NCBI GenBank assembly: GCA_913048995.1
Contig: CAJWXK010000004.1
Coordinates: 1 to 36,535 of the forward strand
DNA length: 36,535 nucleotides
DNA from: an uncultured Synechococcus sp.
Lineage (GTDB): Bacteria; Cyanobacteriota; Cyanobacteriia; PCC-6307; Cyanobiaceae
Reading direction: 5' to 3'
Shown here: positions 8,018-15,042 of the stretch, piece by piece
Layout of the letters: each line of letters starts with the position of its first letter
Position numbering within the stretch: the first letter of the stretch is position 1
Translations under genes and position numbers: made by a program
Notes under the pieces: model-generated
Told to the model about the DNA's origin: nothing
Seen by the model: the letters and a program-made list of their open reading frames with translations, nothing else
Databases searched by the model: none

Positions 8018-9078
8018 CACTTGAAGGCAGCGGCAGTGGCGCCACTGAGGGCACGAATCATGTTGGTGCTGCGGGGGCTGTTGAAGGGCCCCGTCACCAT
8101 GTAGGAGGCCACAGCGCGTCGCCCGTCGGGTAGTTCGATCAGGGCCGAATCCACGTAGGCGATGCCGATGTCTCCGGTTTTGTTGTAGGCGCGAACGCCG
8201 CGACGGAGTAGGGCAGCGTTGACATCACCGCCACCGCCCCTAAGGCCTTGCAACCAGCCGCGGGGGATCAGGGTGTCGGTGCGGGAGGTGCCGAGGGTTT
8301 GGCGGAACAGGTCGCGACTGCGGGGCGAGAGCACTTCAGCTGTCTCCACGAGGGCGATGCTGCGGGCCTGATCGCGGGCGGTGGTGGTGTTGGTGCCCTC
8401 GAGATCTGGCAACCAGTTGTTGATCACGGTGCCCTCTAGGCCCAGTTCTTGAAAACGGGCATTGAGAGCGGTCTTGCCACCTAGGCGCTGGATCAGCAGG
8501 TTGGTGGCGGTGTTGTCACTCACCCGGATCATCTCGGTGGCCACCTCCAAGACGGTGAATTGGCTGCCTAGGGGCTGCCCACCCATCCAGCCCGAACCGC
8601 CACCAACAACGGTCTTGTTGAGGCTCAGCAGTTCATCGAGTTTGAGCTTGCCGGCATCGAGTGCCTCGAGGGTGACCAGCAGGATTGGAGTCTTGATCGA
8701 GCTGGCTGCCGGCAGCACCAGATCGGGATTGAACTGGGCATAGTTGCCGTTATCAAGCACCAGGGCAAAGGCCCCCACCTTCAAGTCCTTCTGTGTGCCC
8801 GCGAGCTGGGCCAGCTTGGTGCTGAGAGCCTTGTTCTCGTTGCGCGGCTCAAAGCGGCCGAGCTCCTCGCTGCTGGTGTCCTGGAGCGGGGGCAGCAGCG
8901 CGGGCCTCTCAGGCGTGCCAGCCCCCAAGCGAGGGGCCATGAACTTCAAGGCCGTTCCCGTCAGGACCGCAAGGCCGGCGCCAAGGATGAGGAGCCGCAC
9001 CAGCAGCAGGAGCGGCTGGGTCCAGCCAGCATCCAGCTGGCGCTTGCTGATTCGGCTTTGGGGGGGGCGCAGACTCAC
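8017..9078 (-). CDS. Class A beta-lactamase-like serine hydrolase, membrane-anchored or exported
   Basis: A 353-residue protein of the beta-lactamase2/penicillin-binding fold. A hydrophobic segment at residues 22-43 would export or anchor it. The three catalytic motifs are present: SSIK with the nucleophile Ser126 and Lys129, SDN at residues 187-189, and KTGD near the C-terminus. An ExxN element (EGTN) lies where the omega-loop Glu of class A enzymes would be. Cyanobacterial members of this class are mostly of unknown substrate; some act on beta-lactams, others may be peptidoglycan-related. It starts at GTG 24 bp after the RNA methyltransferase gene and is coupled to the DUF3370 gene. Confidence 0.88.
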   Translation of the reverse strand: MSLRPPQSRISKRQLDAGWTQPLLLLVRLLILGAGLAVLTGTALKFMAPRLGAGTPERPALLPPLQDTSSEELGRFEPRNENKALSTKLAQLAGTQKDLKVGAFALVLDNGNYAQFNPDLVLPAASSIKTPILLVTLEALDAGKLKLDELLSLNKTVVGGGSGWMGGQPLGSQFTVLEVATEMIRVSDNTATNLLIQRLGGKTALNARFQELGLEGTVINNWLPDLEGTNTTTARDQARSIALVETAEVLSPRSRDLFRQTLGTSRTDTLIPRGWLQGLRGGGGDVNAALLRRGVRAYNKTGDIGIAYVDSALIELPDGRRAVASYMVTGPFNSPRSTNMIRALSGATAAAFK

Positions 9079-9102
9079 GGCCTGGGGCGGAGAGGATTCA
9101 AA

Positions 9103-9840
9103 TTACCGGCCCTCTTCTGGCTTGCCATGGCGGCTGGCCCAGCGCAGTTGACGCACCATCCCCCGCATCAGCGCAACCTCCGCTTCCTGGGGTTCGGCCC
9201 GCAGGAGCAGCTGACGGAGTTTGCCCATGCGGGCGGCAGCGGTATGGGGATACAGAAATCCGACCTCCAGCAGCAGGGCCTCAGCATCTTTGAGCGTGGC
9301 CTCCAAATCTCCTTGAGCTGGTAAAGGCTCTGCCTCGAGCGCTGCTGGCAGGCTTTCCAACTGTTGAAGCCCAGCCAGGCAGACCGCCACAGCATGGGAG
9401 AGGTTCATCGAGCTGTAGCTCTCCGCTGTTGGAATTCGCAGCAGCCGACCGGCCAACTGGAGCTCGCTGTTGTGCAGCCCATGGTCTTCGCGCCCGAACA
9501 CCATGGCCACCCGCTTGGGACCAGGAACCTCTTGCATCAGCCATTGCAGGGCCGGCCCAGGAGTCAGGTGGTCCCGCTCTCGGGCTTCCATGCGGCCCGA
9601 GCAGGCCACCACCCGGCGGCAGTCAGCTACTGCGCTCTCCAGGGTTGGGTGCTGGGTGCACTGATCAAGCCGTTCACTGGCATGGACGGCCATCAGCCTT
9701 GCTTGGTCGCCGGTGGCATCGCAGCGCGGTGCCACCAAGCGCAGAGGCCCTGTGGCGAAGTTGGCGCACAGCCTGGCCACGCTGCCGATATTGAGCGGGC
9801 CGCTGGGTTCGACCAGCACCACCACCAGCTCAGGGTTCAC
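9103..9840 (-). CDS. SpoU/TrmH-family RNA methyltransferase (TrmJ-like)
   Basis: A 245-residue SAM-dependent RNA 2'-O-methyltransferase of the SPOUT class. The three family motifs are seen: SGPLNIGSVARLCANF, the segment VAMVFGREDHGLHNSEL, and SYSSMNLSHAVAVCLAGL, which form the knotted SAM site. The arrangement and C-terminal helical extension resemble TrmJ (tRNA Nm32), but the target RNA cannot be fixed from sequence. Start: GTG at 9840 (VNPELVVVLV) overlaps the cytM stop by four bases (GTGA); the frame stays open upstream only within cytM. Probably coupled to cytM. Confidence 0.9.
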   Translation of the reverse strand: MNPELVVVLVEPSGPLNIGSVARLCANFATGPLRLVAPRCDATGDQARLMAVHASERLDQCTQHPTLESAVADCRRVVACSGRMEARERDHLTPGPALQWLMQEVPGPKRVAMVFGREDHGLHNSELQLAGRLLRIPTAESYSSMNLSHAVAVCLAGLQQLESLPAALEAEPLPAQGDLEATLKDAEALLLEVGFLYPHTAAARMGKLRQLLLRAEPQEAEVALMRGMVRQLRWASRHGKPEEGR

Positions 9841-10220
9841 GTCAGCTCGTGCAGGTAGGCCAGCAGGTCGGCCATGGACTGTGGATCGGGTTGAAAGCTC
9901 GGCATCGGAGGGGTTTTGCCGCTGATGACTTGCTGGATCAGGGCAGGATCGTGCTTCCGCTGGCTGACGCCATGCAGGTTGGGGCCAACAACGCCTTGGG
10001 CCGCGATGCCATGACACCCGGCGCAGTTGATCAAGAACAGCTTGCTGCCATGGTCCTGATCACCACGCAACGCAAGGCTGCTGCGCACATAGGGATCACG
10101 CTGGCTGGCGCCCGCGACCAGGGTGATCAGCACGATGCCGGCGGCGAGGGCAAGGGCCACCAAGGCAGTAATCAACCCGTGTCTGCGGGGTGATTCTTCA
10201 ATGGCCTCGCTGCGCGTCAA
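9837..10220 (-). CDS. cytM: Cytochrome cM
   Basis: A 127-residue class I c-type cytochrome. One N-terminal membrane helix (about residues 15-37) is followed by a single haem domain with CAGCH at 66-70 and the axial Met in PPMPSF (Met106). Size, anchor and motifs fit cyanobacterial CytM, a low-abundance thylakoid/plasma-membrane cytochrome implicated in electron-flow control under stress and heterotrophy. No ATG is available; TTG at 10220 is the longest start and another TTG lies just before the helix. It is transcribed divergently from petG across an 85-bp gap and coupled to the RNA methyltransferase. Confidence 0.92.
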   Translation of the reverse strand: MTRSEAIEESPRRHGLITALVALALAAGIVLITLVAGASQRDPYVRSSLALRGDQDHGSKLFLINCAGCHGIAAQGVVGPNLHGVSQRKHDPALIQQVISGKTPPMPSFQPDPQSMADLLAYLHELT

Positions 10221-10305
10221 AGCGTGTCACTGGGAGTGAATGCAACCCAGGTTGGCGCGTCGCCCCCTAGATTGCGACGAAATTAGATCCAAACGGACCG
10301 GCCCG

Positions 10306-10419
10306 ATGATCGAACCCCTGCTCTGCGGCATCGTTCTAGGCCTGATTCCCGTCACTCTTCTGGGCCTGTTTGTCGCCGCTTGGAACCAATATCGCCGCGG
10401 CAGTGCGCTCGGCGGCTGA
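10306..10419 (+). CDS. petG: Cytochrome b6f complex subunit 5 (PetG)
   Basis: A 37-residue single-helix protein, [20 protein letters not shown] followed by [17 protein letters not shown]. This matches PetG, a small subunit required for assembly and stability of the b6f complex in the thylakoid. The N-terminal [17 protein letters not shown] and the closing QYRRG segment are highly conserved in the family. The start is fixed by the conserved MIEP. A TAGATT element lies about 33 bp upstream. The gene is divergent from cytM, and its last 84 bases lie antisense to the 3' end of rsmD. Confidence 0.96.
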
Positions 10420-10962
10420 TTCCTCCAATTGCCAGCGCAACAGCATCGTGCGCCCGTAGCGCTTGAAACGAACCTCCTTCCAACCTTTTGGAGGAACTGG
10501 TCGCTGGTTGGCCGAGCATTCCAGCAGTAATGATCCGTTGGGATTGAGCCATTTCTGGTCTCGAATCCGTTCTGCGATCGGGCCATGCAGTCCTGCCTGA
10601 TAAGGCGGGTCGGCGTAAATCAGGTCAAATGGTGTGCTGTCGCTCTGCAGCAGCAATTTCTCGATGGCAATGCTGCTGAGCTGCCATCGAGAACTAAAGC
10701 GCTCTCCTAGGTCTTGCAGATTGCGCCGAGCCACTGCAGCGATCCGTCGATCCCGCTCCACGGCATGCACCCAGCTGGCTCCATGCAGCAGGGCTTCACA
10801 AGCCATGGCACCGCTGCCGCTGCAGAGATCAAGCCAGCGGCAGTCAGGTAATTCACTAGCGAGCATATTCATCACCGCCAGACGCACCATGGCCGTCGTG
10901 GGCCTGGCAATCAGTCCCTCAGGGCTGTGCAGCTTCCTGCCGCTGCTGAGCCGCAGCACCAT
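10336..10962 (-). CDS. rsmD: 16S rRNA guanine-N2-methyltransferase RsmD
   Basis: A 208-residue SAM-dependent methyltransferase modifying G966 (E. coli numbering) of 16S rRNA. Features: the N-terminal motif [22 protein letters not shown]-binding [16 protein letters not shown], acidic VHAVERDRR, and the catalytic DPPY motif in [14 protein letters not shown]. The conserved fold ends near [11 protein letters not shown]; the last ~28 residues are low in similarity and are encoded antisense to petG. The stop TAG is complementary to a CTA Leu codon of petG. It follows hisH by 3 bp, so it is the last gene of the trxA-LOG-hisH-rsmD cluster. Confidence 0.93.
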
Positions 10963-10965
10963 GCT

Positions 10966-11577
10966 TCAGTCCAGGCTGCTCAGCCAGCGCTGCAGCAAGT
11001 CGAGACCGCAGCGCCCTGATTTTTCAGGATGGAACTGGGTGGCTTGCAGCTGACCGCGGCCAACAGCGGCCACCACATCAGCGCGGCCATAGGGGGCCGT
11101 GGCTGTGATGCAGTTGGCATCGGTGGGCACGGCAGCGAAGGAGTGCACGAAATACATCCAACTCGCTGGTTCATTCGTGCTGATGAGAGGGCTCCTGCTG
11201 CCCGGTCGCAGTGGTGCCCAGCCCATGTGAGGGCAACGTTCCTTGTCCTGAGGTGGCAGAGGCTCAACACGACCCTGCAGCAGCCCCAATCCCTGGCGCG
11301 AGCCCTCGGCGCTGGAGTCAAAGAGAAGCTGCAGCCCTAGGCAGATGCCTAGCAAAGGCCTCTCGGCCTTGGTCCAGGTTTTTAAGGCAGCGCTCCAGCC
11401 CAAGCTGTCGAGTCGCTCCATGGCTGGATCAAAAGCCCCCACACCTGGAAGCAGTAGGGCTGTGATGTCTGGCTCCATGGCCGCGCTGCTCAGCCGGCGG
11501 CAGGGTGCTCCAAGCAATTGGAGGGCTTTCTCCACCGAGTGGAGATTGCCCATGCCGTAATCGATAACGCCGATCAC
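10966..11577 (-). CDS. hisH: Imidazole glycerol phosphate synthase glutaminase subunit HisH
   Basis: A 203-residue class I glutamine amidotransferase that supplies ammonia to HisF in histidine synthesis (IGP and AICAR formation). It begins MIGVIDYGMGNLHSVEKAL; the nucleophile Cys is in LLGICLGLQLLF; the His-Glu of the triad are in TQFHPEKSG. Length is standard. The start is GTG at 11577, overlapping the LOG-protein stop by four bases (GTGA). No hisF is in the window, so the two subunits are encoded apart here. Confidence 0.96.
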   Translation of the reverse strand: MIGVIDYGMGNLHSVEKALQLLGAPCRRLSSAAMEPDITALLLPGVGAFDPAMERLDSLGWSAALKTWTKAERPLLGICLGLQLLFDSSAEGSRQGLGLLQGRVEPLPPQDKERCPHMGWAPLRPGSRSPLISTNEPASWMYFVHSFAAVPTDANCITATAPYGRADVVAAVGRGQLQATQFHPEKSGRCGLDLLQRWLSSLD

Positions 11578-12635
11578 GCCGCTTGCCCGAGGCGGTGGCC
11601 TGGGGGCTCCAGCGCTGTCTCCGGTGAGAGGGAGAGATTGTTGAGGTGGGCGATCAAGGCATAGAGCCTGCCCACTTTGGTCTGGTCAAACCAGAGCTCA
11701 AGACAGTCGCGGCAAGCGCCAGCCTCGTCCTGGCAACGGCGGCTGCTGATCTGTCCGCCAAGTAAGAGGTCCGAGAAGTGTTCGTTGATGAGCGCCAACT
11801 CTTGCTCCGGCAACTCGCAATGCAGCAGCAGTTGAAGCTGATCACCTCGAAAGCGGCTGGCGTGGAAGACCCGGTAAAAGTGACGAATTTGCTCGAGCGC
11901 CTCAGTCGCAGTGGCGGCTGTGGTGTAGAGGCCCACATCCTCAGCAGAGATCAGGCCGCGATCGAGCAGAGCGCGGTTGACATAGTCATTCCAGCGTTGC
12001 CAGTAATCGTCGCCCTCAGGGCAGAGCAGCACGATCGGTACCGGAGGGTTCTTTGAGGTCTGAATCAAGGTCAGACCTTCAAACAGTTCATCGAGCGTGC
12101 CAAAGCCGCCGGGCATCACCACCACCGCGTCGGTCTCTCGCAGGAAGAACAGCTTGCGGGTGTGGAAATAACGAAAGGTGAGGAGCTTGTTGTCGCCTTC
12201 GATATAGGGATTAGCCGACTGCTCAAAGGGGAGCTGGACATTGAGACCAAACGAATGGCCAACGCCGGCGCCACGATTGGCTGCCTCCATTACGCCTGGG
12301 CCAGCGCCTGTCATGACTTCAAAGCCGCAGCGGACGGCTTGTTCAGCCACCTCAACAGTCAGGTTGTAGAGGGGGTCGTCCTCAGGGGTGCGGGCTGAGC
12401 CGAACACCGCCACTTTTCGGGTCTGGCGGTGCGGATGGAAAACGCGAAAGGCCTCGGCCATGTCGCCGAGGGTGCCCGCAATGACTTCCCAGTCAGCGGC
12501 ATCGGCCTGGGACTGGCTGATGGCATGGAGGTGGGTGAGGACCTCGCTGGCGAATGTGCCGTGGGCATGATCGTCAAGCTCCTGGGCCAGGGCCCCAAGC
12601 TTTTGTTGAATCGCCTCAGGAACCGAACCTGTCAC
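11574..12635 (-). CDS. LOG-family (TIGR00730-like) nucleotide hydrolase
   Basis: A 353-residue Rossmann-fold protein of the LOG/lysine-decarboxylase-like family. The signature PGGFGTLDE lies in VVVMPGGFGTLDELFEGLTL, preceded by GAGPGVMEAANRGAG, the phosphate-binding motif. The family hydrolyses nucleoside 5'-monophosphates at the N-glycosidic bond (PpnN-type) or activates cytokinins (LOG). This is longer than the ~190-residue LOG proteins because of N- and C-terminal helical extensions, as in cyanobacterial homologues. The old label lysine decarboxylase is not supported. The start is GTG, directly abutting the trxA stop. Confidence 0.9.
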   Translation of the reverse strand: MTGSVPEAIQQKLGALAQELDDHAHGTFASEVLTHLHAISQSQADAADWEVIAGTLGDMAEAFRVFHPHRQTRKVAVFGSARTPEDDPLYNLTVEVAEQAVRCGFEVMTGAGPGVMEAANRGAGVGHSFGLNVQLPFEQSANPYIEGDNKLLTFRYFHTRKLFFLRETDAVVVMPGGFGTLDELFEGLTLIQTSKNPPVPIVLLCPEGDDYWQRWNDYVNRALLDRGLISAEDVGLYTTAATATEALEQIRHFYRVFHASRFRGDQLQLLLHCELPEQELALINEHFSDLLLGGQISSRRCQDEAGACRDCLELWFDQTKVGRLYALIAHLNNLSLSPETALEPPGHRLGQAA

Positions 12636-12959
12636 TCAGAGGTACTTGGAAATGGTGCCAGCCAGGGTGGTCTTGGGCACAGCACCGACAACGGTGTCGA
12701 CTTTCTGGCCACCTTTGAACACCATCAAGGTGGGGATGCTGCGAATGCCGTACTGACTGGCGACGTTGGGGTTTTCATCGGTGTTCAGCTTGACCACCTT
12801 GATGCGTCCTTCGAACTCCTTGGCGATCTCATCAACGATCGGAGCGACCATGCGGCAGGGACCACACCAGGGGGCCCAGAAATCCACCAGCACAGGAACG
12901 TCGCTTTGAAGCACGTCCTGATCGAAGGAGGCATCCGTGACGGCAGCGGCGCTCGACAT
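12636..12959 (-). CDS. trxA: Thioredoxin
   Basis: A 107-residue m-type thioredoxin. It has the active site WCGPC at residues 31-35 (within [13 protein letters not shown]), the buried acidic/Lys pair region [10 protein letters not shown] and the cis-Pro in [10 protein letters not shown]. It reduces disulfides in photosynthetic and biosynthetic enzymes, using electrons from ferredoxin- or NADPH-thioredoxin reductase. The ATG at 12959 was chosen over a frame open to 13088, because the upstream part is Arg/Ser/His-rich and unlike thioredoxin. A TAGATT box lies about 30 bp upstream. Downstream, the LOG gene starts with no gap. Confidence 0.96.
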   Translation of the reverse strand: MSSAAAVTDASFDQDVLQSDVPVLVDFWAPWCGPCRMVAPIVDEIAKEFEGRIKVVKLNTDENPNVASQYGIRSIPTLMVFKGGQKVDTVVGAVPKTTLAGTISKYL

Positions 12960-13030
12960 CAGCGTTGAGAGAGTGACGCGGAATCTAGCAATGGTGAGCG
13001 TGGGGCACTGGCCCGTGCTGCCGATGTGTA

Positions 13031-13055
13031 AGACGAAAGCCCGGGCGCGCCGGGC
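13031..13055 (-). terminator. Possible intrinsic terminator after guaB3
   Basis: On the minus strand, GCCCGG-CGCGC-CCGGGC forms a 6-bp perfect GC stem with a 5-nt loop, followed by CTTTCGTCTT, a weak T-rich tail. It lies about 95 bp past the guaB3 stop and about 70 bp before trxA, where a transcript end is expected. The tail is poor for a standard terminator, so this is a candidate only. Confidence 0.4.
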
Positions 13056-13149
13056 GGGGTGGTGTGAGGAGTGTGAGGCCGAAGCCACACAGGCCCAGGC
13101 TAACGCCCGCGACCATTCAGACCCAAGGTGAGACGAGTTTATTCGTTTT

Positions 13150-14313
13150 TCACTTGCCCATGCCTAATTGCTGGGCTTTCTGGTACACCTTGCCTTCGGT
13201 CAGCAGGGACGGCGCAACCACCACTTCCACTTCCTGCATTTCACGCAGTGTGCGCGCCCCCAGTGTGCCCATCGAGGTGCGAATGCAGCCCAGCAGGTTT
13301 TGGGTGCCATCGTCGAGGCTGGCAGGACCGCGCAGGATCTTCTCCAACGGCCCTGTGGTGCCCACCTGAATGCGGGTTCCTCTCGGCAGTACTGGGCTCG
13401 GGGTGGCCATGCCCCAGTGGAAGCCGCGTCCTGGGGCTTCAGCGGAGCGGGCGATGGGCGAGCCGATCATCACCGCATCGGCGCCGCAGGCCAGGCACTT
13501 GCAGATGTCTCCACCAGTGACGATGCCGCCGTCGGCGATCACCGGCACGTACTGACCGGTGGCTTTGAAGTGGTCTTCTCGGGCCGCGGCGCAGTCCGCC
13601 ACCGCTGTGGCCTGGGGAATGCCGATCCCCAGCACGCCGCGTGAGGTGCAGGCGGCACCGGGTCCAATGCCCACCATCACAGCGGCGGCGCCGGCTTGCA
13701 TCAGCTGCAGTGCGACGTCATAGGTGACGCAGTTGCCGATCACGACCGGCACGCCCATCTCACGGCAGAGGGTCTCCAGATTCAGGGTCTGCTGCCCTTC
13801 CGGGCCGATGTGTTCGGTGCTCACCACGGTGGCTTGCACAAAGAACAGATCCGCACCGGCCTCAGCGATGGCCGCACCGAAGCGCAGGGCTGCGGCCGGT
13901 GTGGCGCTGACGGCTGCAATTCCTCCCTTTTCTTTGATCTCGGCAATGCGGCGCCGGATCAGGTCCTCACGCACTGGCTGGCTGTAGAGCTCCTGCATCA
14001 GGGGCACAAACTCTTCTTTGCCCACCGAGGCGATGCGATCAAGGGCAGGGTTGGGGTCCTCGTATCGGCACTGAACCCCTTCCAGGTTCAGTACCCCCAT
14101 GGCTCCTTGCTTAGCCAGCTCAATGCACATGCCCACATCGACAACGCCGTCCATGGCGCTGGCGATGATCGGGATTTCGCGGCTGATCCCACCGATGGAC
14201 CAGCTGCTATCGGTTACGGCAGGATCAACGGTCCGTCCACCGGGCACCAGGGCGATCTCATCAATGCCGTAGGCCCGACGAACCGTGCGGGAGCGCCCCA
14301 GCTGAATGTCCAC
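13150..14313 (-). CDS. guaB3: GuaB3-type IMP dehydrogenase family protein
   Basis: A 387-residue (beta/alpha)8 barrel of the IMPDH/GMPR superfamily lacking the CBS domains of canonical GuaB. It has the active-site Cys loop [12 protein letters not shown], phosphate-binding segments [13 protein letters not shown] and [10 protein letters not shown], and a flap region with GTTGPLEKI. This domain order is the GuaB3 class of actinobacteria and cyanobacteria, expected to oxidise IMP to XMP in guanine nucleotide synthesis. GTG at 14313 ([20 protein letters not shown]) was preferred to TTG at 14319 because GATGAG lies 6 bases upstream. A 190-bp gap separates it from trxA. Confidence 0.93.
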   Translation of the reverse strand: MDIQLGRSRTVRRAYGIDEIALVPGGRTVDPAVTDSSWSIGGISREIPIIASAMDGVVDVGMCIELAKQGAMGVLNLEGVQCRYEDPNPALDRIASVGKEEFVPLMQELYSQPVREDLIRRRIAEIKEKGGIAAVSATPAAALRFGAAIAEAGADLFFVQATVVSTEHIGPEGQQTLNLETLCREMGVPVVIGNCVTYDVALQLMQAGAAAVMVGIGPGAACTSRGVLGIGIPQATAVADCAAAREDHFKATGQYVPVIADGGIVTGGDICKCLACGADAVMIGSPIARSAEAPGRGFHWGMATPSPVLPRGTRIQVGTTGPLEKILRGPASLDDGTQNLLGCIRTSMGTLGARTLREMQEVEVVVAPSLLTEGKVYQKAQQLGMGK

Positions 14314-14380
14314 CGACAACTCATCGCGTACAGAAGAAGAAAACTAACAATCAGCCTTCCCTTCTCAAGGTGTTCTGGAC

Positions 14381-14995
14381 TCAGCCCTTACCAGTGATGT
14401 CCTTCCAGGTGCTGGTGACGGTGTCGATCATCTTCTTGCGCTCATCACTGCGCACCAGGCGCTGGCTGGCGAACAGGCTCAGCCAGATCAGTCCCACCAG
14501 TTGCAGCAGCCGCGGCAGCATGGGGATGTGATCCAGGGTCCCCAGAACAGCACCCAGCAACTGCAGCGAAAAGATCACAACCAGTGCCAGGCCAACAAGC
14601 TTGAGCGGTTGCTTGCTCTGCTCCCAGATCTTGCCGAGATCAATACCGCCTAGCTGTTCATTGAGCTTGGCAAGCAGCAACTGAAATTCGCCGCCTTCGC
14701 CGTTGCTGGCGTCAGGGTCGGCGGGCACGTTGACGGTGCTGGAGATGGCACTTGGCTTAGGCGCTTCCGTTTTGGCTGGAGCTGGTTCGGGAGATGGAGC
14801 AGCAGGAGCTGGTTCTGGAGCTTTGGCTTCTACAGGCTCCGGCTCTGGAGCTGCGGCAACAGGCTCAGCAGCAGGGGCCTCGATATCCACGGCAGGCTCC
14901 TCAGCTGCTGGGGTCGCAGGCGTTGCATCCGATGTTTCAGGGCTGGGCGTCTCTTCAGGCTGCGGTGAGGCGGCGGGACCCGGGGTGACTTCCAT
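14381..14995 (-). CDS. CAAD-domain membrane protein with Pro/Ala/Glu-rich N-terminus
   Basis: About 204 residues. The first ~95 residues are almost entirely Pro, Ala, Glu, Thr and Ser (low-complexity, likely disordered). They are followed by a CAAD domain: a short amphipathic part, two hydrophobic helices (LKLVGLALVVIFSLQLLGAV and LLQLVGLIWLSLFASQ) and the ending RKKMIDTVTSTWKDITG. CAAD domains anchor some aminoacyl-tRNA synthetases to thylakoids in cyanobacteria and occur alone in CURT1-like thylakoid proteins. With no synthetase domain this is the stand-alone type, probably thylakoid-located. ATG at 14995 was chosen; a TTG at 15019 is the only longer start. Confidence 0.88.
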   Translation of the reverse strand: MEVTPGPAASPQPEETPSPETSDATPATPAAEEPAVDIEAPAAEPVAAAPEPEPVEAKAPEPAPAAPSPEPAPAKTEAPKPSAISSTVNVPADPDASNGEGGEFQLLLAKLNEQLGGIDLGKIWEQSKQPLKLVGLALVVIFSLQLLGAVLGTLDHIPMLPRLLQLVGLIWLSLFASQRLVRSDERKKMIDTVTSTWKDITGKG

Positions 14996-15042
14996 CGCAG
15001 GGCATGAGATCAGCGGCAAGATTTTATCTCCGACTGCTGGAT

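Noticed and set aside
12960-13088. An N-terminal extension of thioredoxin by 43 codons
   Set aside because: It is unlike thioredoxin or a targeting peptide; the internal ATG gives the standard 107-residue protein and a promoter-like TAGATT lies in this stretch.
13696-14397. A 233-codon plus-strand open frame across guaB3
   Set aside because: It is the shadow of guaB3, whose conserved loops fix the minus strand as coding.
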